Shown one piece after another: positions 7,898 through 16,833 of a stretch of 42,923 bases of DNA. Positions within the stretch are counted from its first letter, which is position 1, and every line of letters starts with the position of its first letter. The DNA is from Bacillota bacterium (GTDB lineage Bacteria; Bacillota; Clostridia; Acetivibrionales; JANLFN01), in the NCBI GenBank assembly GCA_030705825.1, contig JAUZPR010000013.1:1-42923 (forward strand), in the 5' to 3' direction. The translations under genes and the position numbers were made by a program. The notes under the pieces were generated by a model. It saw only the letters and a program-made list of their open reading frames with translations. It ran no database searches and was not told the DNA's origin.

Positions 7898-10612
7898 TTG
7901 AGAGTATTGGATAACTTTTTTAGAAATTTAGAGGTACATAAGGAGTACTATAACGGACTAAGTGTAAAAGAAGCGAGAAATAAGCTTGAACAGTACGGAA
8001 TGAATACTATAAGTGAAAAAAAGAAGATATCAGCCTTAAGGATACTATTTGGGCAATTCAGTGATTTTATGGTTATAATTTTGCTGGCATGTACTGTAAT
8101 TTCTGCATTTATGGGAGAAATCACAGAGGCTGTTACAATTATTGCAATAGTCACGATTAATGCAATTCTAGGCTTTATACAGGAATTCCGGACAGAAAAA
8201 ACCATGGATGCCTTAAAAAGTCTAGCTGCGCCAACTGCCAAAGTCATAAGGGATGGAAAACCTGATGTAATACAGGCAGAAGAGGTAGTTCCGGGAGATT
8301 TGATCATTTTGGAAGCAGGGGATAGGATTCCTGCAGATGCAATAATTATAGAGTGTAATAGCCTTCAGGTTGATGAATCACTTCTGACAGGCGAATCACT
8401 TCCGGTTGAAAAAGCGGTTCATTCATCCGATACAAAAGAAAAAGACCGCCAAGCAAAGAACAGAAGCAATCTTATATATATGGGGACAGTGGTTACATAC
8501 GGAAGAGCGAAAGCAATAGTTCACGCAACAGGTATGAAAACGGAAATGGGCAAGATTGCCGATATGATCCAGAATATTGAAGAAGACCAGACGCCGCTTC
8601 AAAAGCGCTTGGATCATCTGGGTAAATTCATAGTATACGGATGCCTTCTTATATGCACTATAGTATCTATAACCGGGATACTCCGGGGTGAATCGGTATT
8701 CAACATGTTGATTGCGGGAATCAGTCTGGCTGTTGCTGCCGTGCCTGAGGGCTTGCCTGCAATAGTGACCATTGCACTTGCCCTGGGTGTTCAGAGAATG
8801 CTGCGGAGAAACGCACTGATAAGGAAGCTTCCTGCTGTTGAGACTTTAGGTTGCGCAAGTGTCATTTGCTCAGACAAGACAGGAACACTAACCGAGAACA
8901 GGATGACTGTAAGAAAACTGTACACCGCTGAAAATATAATAGAAATCAAGGATGAGTCTGAAAAGTCTGGAAATCCGTTTACAGTAAACGGAAGAACGGT
9001 TGAACTACACAAATCAAGCACGTTAAGGCTTTTACTTGAGATTGGCGGTGTCTGCAATAATTCAAGCGTAAGGAAGATACAAGGCGGTGTCAATGAAATC
9101 AACGGGTCTAAATCAAGGGCAGTCAGAAAGGATGTATGGGAAGTTACAGGTGATCCTACAGAAGGAGCCCTGTTGATTGCCGGAGCAAAGGCGGGTTTGA
9201 GTTCAGAGGTTCTGTCAAATACATATTTCAGGATAGATGAAATACCTTTTGATTCGGATAGAAAGCTGATGTCGGTAATTTGTGATAATCATACAGGGGA
9301 GACTTTTGTTTTTACAAAGGGTGCCCCTGATGTGATAATAAAAAAATGCAGTAAGATAGTTACATCCCGAGGAATCAGCGATGTTAACCCAGCTGTCAGA
9401 ACAGGCATAATGAAGATAAATGATAAAATGGCAGGGGAAGCACTAAGGGTGTTGGGTTTTGCTTACAAGAAACTCAGTTCAAGGGTATTCAAGCATGATG
9501 AGGTTGAAGATGACTTGATATTCGTAGGTTTGATGGGAATGATAGATCCTCCGAGAAAAGAAGCTGTTGATGCCGTATTAAAGTGCAGAATGGCAGGTAT
9601 AAAGCCTGTTATGATTACGGGTGACCATAAGATAACGGCTGCGGCAATAGCCCGTGAGTTAAACATATATAATGATGGGGATAAGGTGCTTACAGGTGCT
9701 GAAATTGATGAAATGGGAGAGAAAAGACTCGAAGAGGAAGCTGAGAAGGTTGCGGTTTATGCAAGAGTATCTCCCAAGCATAAATTAATGATAGTAAAAG
9801 CGCTTAAGCGGAACAAGCATATAGTAGCCATGACAGGGGATGGAGTAAACGACGCACCGGCAGTCAAGGAGGCCGATATAGGTGTTTCCATGGGGATAAC
9901 CGGAACAGATGTCACCAAGGAGGCATCCTCCATGATACTGCTGGATGATAATTTTGCCACGATTGTTGCGGCAATAGAAGAAGGAAGGGTTATATACAAT
10001 AATATAAGGAAGTTTATCAGATACATGCTGGCCTGTAATCTCGGAGAAGTACTTACCATGTTTCTGGGTATGCTTATGGGTTTTCCTATACCCCTTCTGC
10101 CCATACAGATACTCTGGGTGAATCTTGTAACCGATGGTTTGCCTGCAATAGCCCTCGGTCTGGACCCTCCAGAAAAGGATATAATGAAGCGGCATCCAAG
10201 GGGAGCCAAGGAGAATATTTTTTCCAACGGATTGCTTAACCTTATATTGATAAGGGGCTGTCTCATAGGACTTTCCACCCTGCTGGTCTTTGCAAGCATC
10301 CTGTATTTTAATGGTAGTGTAGAAACAGCCAGGACAGCAGCTTTTGCCACACTTGTTCTTACACAGCTGATACATGTGTTTGAATGCAAGTCCGAACGGA
10401 AAAACATATTCGATATACCCATATTCAATAATATACCTCTTGTTCTTTCGGTATTATGTTCTTTAGCTATGATTTTGGGTGTTTTGTATATCCCGTTCTT
10501 ACAGGTTGTATTCAACACAGTCTCGCTTAACCTGAACGACTGGATAATAATAGCAGGATTTTCAGCCCTGGGGCCTGTATTATCAAGCTTCTTCAAGATA
10601 AGAGGAAAATAA
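7898..10612 (+). CDS. P-type Ca2+-translocating ATPase, SERCA/PMCA-like (P2A)
   Basis: The 904-residue protein has the complete P2-type plan: N-terminal cation-ATPase domain (LSVKEARNKLEQYG), actuator TGES (164-167), phosphorylation site DKTGT with Asp326, and hinge GDGVNDAP (647-654), with ten predicted membrane helices. Calcium ligands of SERCA have direct counterparts: PEGLP with Glu284 in helix 4, NLGE with Asn714 and Glu717 in helix 5, and NLVTD with Asn742, Thr745 and Asp746 in helix 6. This pattern supports Ca2+ export over Na+ or Mg2+. The start is TTG 7898, with GGGGTG 7 bases upstream. It is monocistronic with a strong terminator. It resembles Bacillus YloB and Listeria LMCA1, but unlike LMCA1 it keeps the helix-5 acidic residue. 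Confidence 0.95.
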   Translation: MRVLDNFFRNLEVHKEYYNGLSVKEARNKLEQYGMNTISEKKKISALRILFGQFSDFMVIILLACTVISAFMGEITEAVTIIAIVTINAILGFIQEFRTEKTMDALKSLAAPTAKVIRDGKPDVIQAEEVVPGDLIILEAGDRIPADAIIIECNSLQVDESLLTGESLPVEKAVHSSDTKEKDRQAKNRSNLIYMGTVVTYGRAKAIVHATGMKTEMGKIADMIQNIEEDQTPLQKRLDHLGKFIVYGCLLICTIVSITGILRGESVFNMLIAGISLAVAAVPEGLPAIVTIALALGVQRMLRRNALIRKLPAVETLGCASVICSDKTGTLTENRMTVRKLYTAENIIEIKDESEKSGNPFTVNGRTVELHKSSTLRLLLEIGGVCNNSSVRKIQGGVNEINGSKSRAVRKDVWEVTGDPTEGALLIAGAKAGLSSEVLSNTYFRIDEIPFDSDRKLMSVICDNHTGETFVFTKGAPDVIIKKCSKIVTSRGISDVNPAVRTGIMKINDKMAGEALRVLGFAYKKLSSRVFKHDEVEDDLIFVGLMGMIDPPRKEAVDAVLKCRMAGIKPVMITGDHKITAAAIARELNIYNDGDKVLTGAEIDEMGEKRLEEEAEKVAVYARVSPKHKLMIVKALKRNKHIVAMTGDGVNDAPAVKEADIGVSMGITGTDVTKEASSMILLDDNFATIVAAIEEGRVIYNNIRKFIRYMLACNLGEVLTMFLGMLMGFPIPLLPIQILWVNLVTDGLPAIALGLDPPEKDIMKRHPRGAKENIFSNGLLNLILIRGCLIGLSTLLVFASILYFNGSVETARTAAFATLVLTQLIHVFECKSERKNIFDIPIFNNIPLVLSVLCSLAMILGVLYIPFLQVVFNTVSLNLNDWIIIAGFSALGPVLSSFFKIRGK

Positions 10613-10641
10613 AAATTTTGTAAACGTATTGTTGATCAAAT

Positions 10642-10668
10642 AAAAGGACGGTTAAAGCCGTCCTTTTT
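10642..10668 (+). terminator. Intrinsic terminator of the Ca2+ ATPase gene
   Basis: Perfect AAAAGGACGG (10642-10651) and CCGTCCTTTT (10658-10667) stem with a six-base loop and T run. Confidence 0.93.
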
Positions 10669-11041
10669 AGTTGCATATTTTAGGCATTATGTAAAAACTC
10701 CCCTACTTGAAAACACCCTGAAAAAAATATATAATGTACTAGCGTTTAAAGCAATATTTTTGTGCCGACATATAGATTTTATTTTTAGTTACAATTTATT
10801 CACAATTTGTTCAAATATATTTCGGATAATTAATATTGCAATTACTTTTAAAAAACCATAAATATTTCTCGAGCTTTTAACATGATTTCTCCAACAATTC
10901 CGGCAAATGTTAAAAAGCAGATATTATTAAACGGTTTAATTTTTATGGAGTCAGAACTATCCATAAATTTTATATAATGCTTTACATTTGGGCTTTGGAC
11001 CATACAGCCCGTTTATATTTAAATGATAAGGGGGAATAAGA
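10669..11041 (+). other. Gene-free spacer upstream of the ABC operon
   Basis: AT-rich, with no credible open frame. It holds an imperfect GCTTTTAACAT/ATGTTAAAAAGC dyad (10873-10918), the perfect TTTATGGA dyad at 10942-10967, a TATAAT at 10973-10978, and a small GGGCT/AGCCC hairpin near 10988-11010. The promoter of the four-gene operon is expected here. Confidence 0.6.
10942..10978 (+). promoter_or_regulatory. Possible promoter with overlapping operator-like dyad
   Basis: TTTATGGA (10942-10949) and TCCATAAA (10960-10967) form a perfect 8-bp dyad with a 10-base centre. A TATAAT (10973-10978) follows at once, but the hexamer 17 bases upstream (GTCAGA) is a poor -35. A dyad covering a weak -35 is the usual place for a repressor or activator site. 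The regulator is unknown. Confidence 0.35.
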
Positions 11042-11989
11042 TTGATAGAGATACTGAACCTCACCAAAAAATATGGTCAGATAAATGCTGTTAAAAATTT
11101 GAATTTTACCGTGGAAAAAGGTGAAATTCTGGGATTCCTTGGACCTAACGGCGCCGGTAAGTCTACTACCATGAATATAGTAACCGGTTTCATCTCTTCT
11201 ACCGAAGGAACAGTTAAGGTTTGTGGTTATGATATAATGGAAAACCCCAAGGAAGTTAAGAAACGCATCGGATATTTGCCCGAACAGCCGCCTCTCTATT
11301 TTGATATGACAGTTAAGGATTATCTTAGCTTTTCAGCCGATCTGAAACAGGTAGATAAAAAGAAGAAGCAAAGTCAGCTGTCGGATATAATGGAACTGGT
11401 TCAAATAACCCATGTAAAGGACAGACTTATTAAAAACCTTTCAAAAGGATATAAACAGAGGGTTGGTATGGCCCAGTCATTAATAGGCAATCCTGAAGTG
11501 CTTATATTGGATGAACCTACTGTTGGTTTGGACCCAAAACAGATAATTGAAATAAGGAAACTTATTAAAGCTCTCGGAAAAGACCATACGGTTATACTAA
11601 GTTCCCACATACTTCCTGAAGTAAGTGCCGTATGTGACAGGGTCGTTATTATAAACAAGGGAGAAATCGCTGCTATCGATACTCCTGAAAATCTTTCCAA
11701 GGGTTTTGAATCCGCATCCAAACTGTCGGTTACGGTTGCAGGCCCTAAAGGAAGTGTTATCAATAGCATCAGGAATATATACGGTGTAAAGCATGTTGAT
11801 GATCATATTGAGAAGGATAAGGATATCATCAGTTATGTTATTGAATCCGATAAGGATGTTGATGTCAGAAGACCATTGTTCTTTGCAATGTCCAAGCTGG
11901 GTTATCCCATACTTGAATTGAAATCCATGGATTTGACTCTTGAAGATATATTCCTTCAGGTTACTACTGAAGAGAAGGAGGTCGGCTGA
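11042..11989 (+). CDS. ABC transporter ATP-binding protein (ABC-2/Gld type)
   Basis: A 315-residue ABC ATPase with Walker A GPNGAGKST (residues 34-42), signature LSKGYKQR near residue 135, Walker B LILDEPT and the switch histidine in ILSSHI. The last 90 residues form the accessory domain found in DrrA/NodI/GldA-like exporters. The start is TTG 11042, with AAGGGGG 7 bases upstream. It opens an operon with an ABC-2 permease, a GldG-like protein and a DUF4340 protein; the stop codon is separated from the next start by one base, so translation is probably coupled. GldA and GldF are needed for gliding and secretion in Bacteroidetes, but the function in Firmicutes is unknown. Confidence 0.95.
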   Translation: MIEILNLTKKYGQINAVKNLNFTVEKGEILGFLGPNGAGKSTTMNIVTGFISSTEGTVKVCGYDIMENPKEVKKRIGYLPEQPPLYFDMTVKDYLSFSADLKQVDKKKKQSQLSDIMELVQITHVKDRLIKNLSKGYKQRVGMAQSLIGNPEVLILDEPTVGLDPKQIIEIRKLIKALGKDHTVILSSHILPEVSAVCDRVVIINKGEIAAIDTPENLSKGFESASKLSVTVAGPKGSVINSIRNIYGVKHVDDHIEKDKDIISYVIESDKDVDVRRPLFFAMSKLGYPILELKSMDLTLEDIFLQVTTEEKEVG

Positions 11990-11990
11990 T

Positions 11991-12695
11991 ATGCTTGCTA
12001 TTTTCAAAAGAGAACTTAAGGCATACTTTCTTTCGCCTATAGCCTATGTTTGTATCGGGTTATTTATTGCGGTATCGTCATTCTTCTTCTGGGGAAACCT
12101 GACAGGCGGAAATGGCGACTTTAACAGTAACCTTTCCATAATGAATTTTATTCTTATATTGATAGTACCAATTTTAACAATGAAACTGCTGGCTGAAGAC
12201 AGGAAAAACGGAACAGAAGTAATGCTTGTAACTTCGCCGGTAAAACTTTCAAGCATAGTAATAGGAAAATACCTTGCTGCATTTGTTGTATTTCTTTGTA
12301 TGACTGTTATTTCATTAATATACCCAATAATACTTTCGGGTTTTGGTTCCAAGTTTACAATGCAGTTGGTTGGAGGATATATAGGGTTTATTCTTCTTGG
12401 TGCCTGCTTTGTAGCCTTTGGCTTATTTGCTTCGTCACTTTCGGAAAATCAAATTATATCGGCAGTTGTCGGCGTAGTAGGATTGCTTCTGATGTATCTG
12501 CTGCAATCCATGTCGACCAGCTTCGGAGGTGTATTGGGAACAGTATTGGGGTGGTTATCCATATTCTCACGTTACAATGATTTCGACGGCGGATTGTTAA
12601 ATCTGTCCAATATTGTTTATTACTTTAGTTTTACTGCAATCTTTATCTTTATAACTGTAAGAATAATAGAAAAAAGACGCTGGAGTCAGGGGTGA
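11991..12695 (+). CDS. ABC-2 type permease (GldF-like)
   Basis: A 234-residue integral membrane protein with six predicted helices, starting MLAIFKRELKAYFLSPIAYV, the N-terminal pattern of GldF-like ABC-2 permeases. The conserved cytoplasmic block LLAEDRKNGTEVMLVTSPV follows helix 2, and SENQIISAVVG lies near helix 5. The ATG at 11991 is preceded by AAGGAGG inside the end of the ATPase gene, so the longer in-frame reading from 11940 is rejected. It should form the membrane part of the exporter with the adjacent ATPase. The substrate is not predictable. Confidence 0.92.
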   Translation: MLAIFKRELKAYFLSPIAYVCIGLFIAVSSFFFWGNLTGGNGDFNSNLSIMNFILILIVPILTMKLLAEDRKNGTEVMLVTSPVKLSSIVIGKYLAAFVVFLCMTVISLIYPIILSGFGSKFTMQLVGGYIGFILLGACFVAFGLFASSLSENQIISAVVGVVGLLLMYLLQSMSTSFGGVLGTVLGWLSIFSRYNDFDGGLLNLSNIVYYFSFTAIFIFITVRIIEKRRWSQG

Positions 12696-12701
12696 TAAAA
12701 A

Positions 12702-14159
12702 ATGGATAAATCAGCGAGCAAGCTTAAGGGTTTTTTTGGAAAGAAAAGTTTTAAATATGGGTCTTATTCACTTATAACTATAGCTGTGGTAATCGCTATT
12801 ACCATTGTTATCAATTTGCTTGTTGGAATGGCAGGCATAAAAGTAGACTTAACGTCTTCCGGATTGTATTCATTGACCAGTGAAACAAATAAGGTTGTTG
12901 ATGCTGCCAAGAATAAGCAGGTAACCATTTATGGATTATTTGATGATACAAAATTTACCAATGCTGACGATTATGGTAAAGTGGCGGAAATTTTAAAGAG
13001 GTACTCCAAGTATTCAAATGTTAAAGTTGAATTTGTAGACCTTGACAAGAATCCATCGTTTGTAAATTCGATTGATCCGGATAATCAGCAGAAAATGCAG
13101 GCAGGTGATGTAGTGGTAATGAGCGGTAAAAAGCTGAGAACCGTTGCATCAGGTGATTTGGTTCAATCTCAGCAGGATCAGTCAACAGGTCAGGTAACAG
13201 GAACTCAGAATAATGTTGAACAAAGCATAACCGGTGCTATTAAATATGTAACTTCTGCTGTAAGTCCTACGGTTTATTTTATTACAGGACATGGAGAAAG
13301 AAGTGTTGATACCGATTACACAATAGTTAAACAATATCTGCAGAGAAACAACTATGATGTAAAGACAATCAACCTTATGTCGGAACCAAGTGTTCCGAAG
13401 GATGCGGCAACTTTGGTTGTAGCGTCTCCCCAATCGGATCTTTCAGTAAATGAAATGGGTAAAATTAAGGCCTATCTTGACAATGCAGGAAAAGCGGTAT
13501 TTATGTTTGACGCCCTCAAATCAGGGGTTGAGCTGACTAACTTTGAAAATATATTAAGCAGCTTCAACATTGGCTTGAATAATGATATGGTTAAGGAAAA
13601 TGATGATGACAGGCATGTCCCGGGCCAGGTATATGATATACTGCCGGATATCCAGCAGAATGATATAAATGCGCCTCTTGGAAGTGATTTTCTTATGATA
13701 ATGCCTGCATCAAGAAGCTTGAAGGAATTGAAAAATTCTACCGACACTCTTGATGTATTTCCTTTGATGACTTCGAGCAGCAAGGCGGAAGGTGTACAGA
13801 TAAACACCTCCAAGGGAGCCAATAATCAAGGACCTTTAGATCTTGCAATTGCATCACAGCAAAAGGGTTTGAATGGTTCCAAGGTTCTGGCGATAGGAAA
13901 CGGATCATTTATTACCGACAGTGCAGTAAGCCAGTATCAACAGTATTCCATAAACGGCCTGTACTTCTTCATTAATTCTCTTAACTGGATGCAGGACAAA
14001 AAGGATGATACGGTAATTCAGCCTAAAGTATACGATTCGCAAACTATACTTGTTTCACAGTCTACAGGAAATGCAATTAATATATTATTGATGGTAGTAT
14101 TGCCATTGCTCATCATAGCTGCCGGTATGGTTGTCTGGGTTAGAAGGAGGCATCTATGA
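12702..14159 (+). CDS. GldG-like ABC auxiliary protein
   Basis: A 485-residue protein with one N-terminal membrane helix (about residues 22-44), a large extracytoplasmic region and one C-terminal helix (about 458-480) followed by RRRH. The arrangement fits the ABC_transp_aux / GldG family, whose extracytoplasmic domain has a Rossmann-like fold; VYFITGHGER near residue 195 is its best-known signature. The N-terminal segment KVDLTSSGLYSLTSETNKVV is also typical. The start is ATG 12702 after AGGGGTGA, 6 bases beyond the permease stop. The last four bases overlap the following gene as ATGA, so translational coupling is likely. Confidence 0.9.
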   Translation: MDKSASKLKGFFGKKSFKYGSYSLITIAVVIAITIVINLLVGMAGIKVDLTSSGLYSLTSETNKVVDAAKNKQVTIYGLFDDTKFTNADDYGKVAEILKRYSKYSNVKVEFVDLDKNPSFVNSIDPDNQQKMQAGDVVVMSGKKLRTVASGDLVQSQQDQSTGQVTGTQNNVEQSITGAIKYVTSAVSPTVYFITGHGERSVDTDYTIVKQYLQRNNYDVKTINLMSEPSVPKDAATLVVASPQSDLSVNEMGKIKAYLDNAGKAVFMFDALKSGVELTNFENILSSFNIGLNNDMVKENDDDRHVPGQVYDILPDIQQNDINAPLGSDFLMIMPASRSLKELKNSTDTLDVFPLMTSSSKAEGVQINTSKGANNQGPLDLAIASQQKGLNGSKVLAIGNGSFITDSAVSQYQQYSINGLYFFINSLNWMQDKKDDTVIQPKVYDSQTILVSQSTGNAINILLMVVLPLLIIAAGMVVWVRRRHL

Positions 14160-15553
14160 AATTTTACAGGAATGCCATTATACTTGTTGTTATCCTGGGT
14201 ATTCTTGCCGGAGCCTATTTTGTAATCAGCGGCAAAAAAGGTTCAAGTACGGGTTCAACTGCCAATCCTGATGGCTCTACACAGATATTGAAATTGGACA
14301 AGACAAAAATAATGGAAATTGATGTCAAGAACAACGGTACTAATTTAGTTTTTATAAAAAATAAAGATACATGGACAATTAAGGAACCCTCAGGTGTTAC
14401 CGGAGATAACAGCAAGATAGGGGAGATTGAATCGGATATAGCTGATTTGAGCGCTACAAAGCTTGTTGAGGATAATGCGTCTAATCTGGCAAAATACGGG
14501 CTTGATAATCCAGTCTCCATTACATTGCAGATGACTCAGGGTAAACCGGTAGTTTTGGACATAGGTAATGACAATGATGTTACCAGCTCTACCTATGTTA
14601 AAGTGGAAGGCAGCAACAAGGTTTATACAATAAGTTCAATATTTGGTAACAGATTCAGAGTAAAGCTGGATGATGTCAGGAGCGTATCACTGTTTCCATT
14701 CAAGAGCGCTGATGTTACAAGCTATACACAGTATAAGGGCGGAAATGTAGTGTTTAAAATGAAAAAAGATGCTCAAAATAACTGGACGGTAACTGATCCG
14801 ATTTTGACTAATGCCGATTCACCTGGTATTCCCGAAGTACTTGATTCCATTATCCAAACAAATATTATGGGTATAGTGGAAAATAGTGCAACTGATTTGA
14901 GCAAATATGGGTTGGATAAGCCATCATATACAATAGAGCTGGGTAACGGATCAAAAACAGCCACTATGTTATTTGGCAAGGAAGATCCGCAGACATCCCT
15001 GATTTACATCAAGATGTCGGACAGCAACGAGGTGTATTCAATCTCTTCAGTAGGAATAACTTATCTGGACAAGACATTGAAGGATGTTGTTGATAAATTT
15101 GTTGTAATACCTAATATAAATGATCTTAAAAAGCTTGAGGTTACACTCAATGGAGTTAAGCTTACTGCAGATATTGCCACAGATCCTAATGACAAGAAAA
15201 ATGACAAATTTGTTGTCAACGGCAAGGATATAAGCAAAGCAACCGACAGTCATAACCAGGTCTTATTCAGAAATCTTTATGAGGCATTGATAAGCGTTCA
15301 GGTTGCGGATATTGTTACTGACAGCAGTGAAAAACCTTCAGGTACGCCGGTACTCTCAGTAACCTATCATCAAAAGGATCGTACAGATACTGTCGAGCTT
15401 ATACCAAGAGATTCAAACTACTTCTACATTATGCTGAACGGTAAATTCACTAACGAAATATCGTATATTAAGAATCTTCAGAACGATGGTCTTAGCAACA
15501 GTATAACCGATTCCTTCAAAGCAGTTCAGGATGCGGTTGCCAAAGCCAAATAA
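14156..15553 (+). CDS. DUF4340 domain-containing exported protein
   Basis: A 465-residue protein with one N-terminal signal anchor (residues about 5-25) followed by a Ser/Thr/Gly-rich linker and two repeated units that each contain a LSKYGLDNP/LSKYGLDKP-type motif and a VYTISS/VYSISS strand (near residues 105-165 and 245-300). That repeat is the DUF4340 signature. DUF4340 genes regularly follow gldG-like genes, which supports a shared extracytoplasmic complex, although no activity is known. The start ATG 14156 overlaps the gldG-like stop, with AAGGAGG 5 bases upstream. The operon ends at the terminator just downstream. Confidence 0.9.
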   Translation: MKFYRNAIILVVILGILAGAYFVISGKKGSSTGSTANPDGSTQILKLDKTKIMEIDVKNNGTNLVFIKNKDTWTIKEPSGVTGDNSKIGEIESDIADLSATKLVEDNASNLAKYGLDNPVSITLQMTQGKPVVLDIGNDNDVTSSTYVKVEGSNKVYTISSIFGNRFRVKLDDVRSVSLFPFKSADVTSYTQYKGGNVVFKMKKDAQNNWTVTDPILTNADSPGIPEVLDSIIQTNIMGIVENSATDLSKYGLDKPSYTIELGNGSKTATMLFGKEDPQTSLIYIKMSDSNEVYSISSVGITYLDKTLKDVVDKFVVIPNINDLKKLEVTLNGVKLTADIATDPNDKKNDKFVVNGKDISKATDSHNQVLFRNLYEALISVQVADIVTDSSEKPSGTPVLSVTYHQKDRTDTVELIPRDSNYFYIMLNGKFTNEISYIKNLQNDGLSNSITDSFKAVQDAVAKAK

Positions 15554-15566
15554 GAGTTAAATCAGC

Positions 15567-15603
15567 TAAAACAGGCATATCTTTTAGATATGCCTGTTTT
15601 TTT
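15567..15603 (+). terminator. Intrinsic terminator of the ABC/GldG/DUF4340 operon
   Basis: Perfect stem AAAACAGGCATATCT (15567-15581) with AGATATGCCTGTTTT (15586-15600), loop of four, then further T. Confidence 0.95.
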
Positions 15604-15681
15604 GCCTGCGGTTATTAACAATGTCTTTGAGACATAGAATTTATTGAAGATCAAAATTCTATATGTTTGGAGTTGTTTTGG

Positions 15682-16752
15682 TTGAGGCATTGGATAGGTG
15701 ATTCGGTAAAAATAGCATGTATTTATGTTGCAACAATAATCGGAGCCGGTTTTGCCTCCGGACAGGAGATTGTGCAATTCTTTTCAAATTATTTCAAGGG
15801 TGGATATTATGGGATTATAACGGCAGGGATATTATTCTCCATAATCGGATATATCGTACTGGATAAAGTCTATAGGGGAAGGATACGAAATTATGAGGAA
15901 TTTCTTTTTCCTTCAGTGGGATGGCTAATGGGATGGATGATGGAGATAGTATCAACGCTTTTCATGATATCCGTTTTTTGCGTTATGATAGCAGGGATGG
16001 GAAATATCATACAGGATAAGCTGGGAATACATTTTAACTATGGTATAGTCATAATGGCTGTTTTCTGTATGATGGTAATTCTGACTGATATCAAAGGTAT
16101 CGTATCACTCAGTACAATTGTGACTCCCATTATGATACTCGGTATACTTGCAATAGGGCTGTATATAATTATCTGCAAGGATACAGCCGTATTCAATACA
16201 TATGACTTTTTTAAAGGTATAACAAAGAACTGGTTTTTTTCTTCGCTTATTTACGTCAGTTATAATTCAATAATCGCAATAACTGTCATGTGCAGCATGC
16301 TTCCATACTTGAAATCAAGGCGCACTGCGGTTTCGGGAGGAATTTTGGGAGGGGCGTTTTTATGTGTTATAGCACTGGTGTTGAACACGGCAATTATGAT
16401 TTTTTCTCCGGGATCGCTTTCAGATGAACTTCCCGTTCTCGGTATAGTTAAAAACTATGGCAGTATTGTAAGCGTGATTTATACCTTCGTTTTATGGTTG
16501 GCTATGTTTCTGTCGGCGGTCACCTCCGGTTATTGTTTTGTCAACAGATTGTCCATGAAAATGCGTATAAGTCCTAAAATAATAGCAGCTGTTGTGTGTG
16601 CAGTAGTCATACCAATGTCAAGTATGGGATTCTCAAGGCTTATAGCAACTGTTTATCCTATTTTCGGCTATATAGGTCTGTTCCTGGTTTTTGTCGTTCT
16701 TACCCAGGGTTTCAGGGATATTTTTCTCAGGGTAACACATAGGGGGCAATAA
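15682..16752 (+). CDS. YkvI-like multi-pass membrane protein
   Basis: A membrane protein of about 356 residues with about ten hydrophobic segments. The N-terminal motif VATIIGAGFASGQEIVQFF is characteristic of the uncharacterised YkvI family, which is distantly related to APC-type amino-acid/cation transporters. No substrate can be assigned. TTG 15682 is preferred as start, because TGGAG (15668-15672) lies 9 bases upstream; two other in-frame TTG codons at 15667 and 15673 have no usable site. An 80-base gap without a terminator leads to the next gene, so read-through is possible. Confidence 0.8.
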   Translation: MRHWIGDSVKIACIYVATIIGAGFASGQEIVQFFSNYFKGGYYGIITAGILFSIIGYIVLDKVYRGRIRNYEEFLFPSVGWLMGWMMEIVSTLFMISVFCVMIAGMGNIIQDKLGIHFNYGIVIMAVFCMMVILTDIKGIVSLSTIVTPIMILGILAIGLYIIICKDTAVFNTYDFFKGITKNWFFSSLIYVSYNSIIAITVMCSMLPYLKSRRTAVSGGILGGAFLCVIALVLNTAIMIFSPGSLSDELPVLGIVKNYGSIVSVIYTFVLWLAMFLSAVTSGYCFVNRLSMKMRISPKIIAAVVCAVVIPMSSMGFSRLIATVYPIFGYIGLFLVFVVLTQGFRDIFLRVTHRGQ

Positions 16753-16833
16753 AATTTATTTTTGATGGACATGGATGCATTAAGTCTGATATCATAAAAA
16801 CATATACCAAAGATAATTTCAGAGGTGAATCAA

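Noticed and set aside
9757-10596. Long minus-strand open frame opposite the Ca2+ ATPase gene
   Set aside because: It is a shadow of a real gene with low-complexity composition and no recognisable domain or ribosome site.
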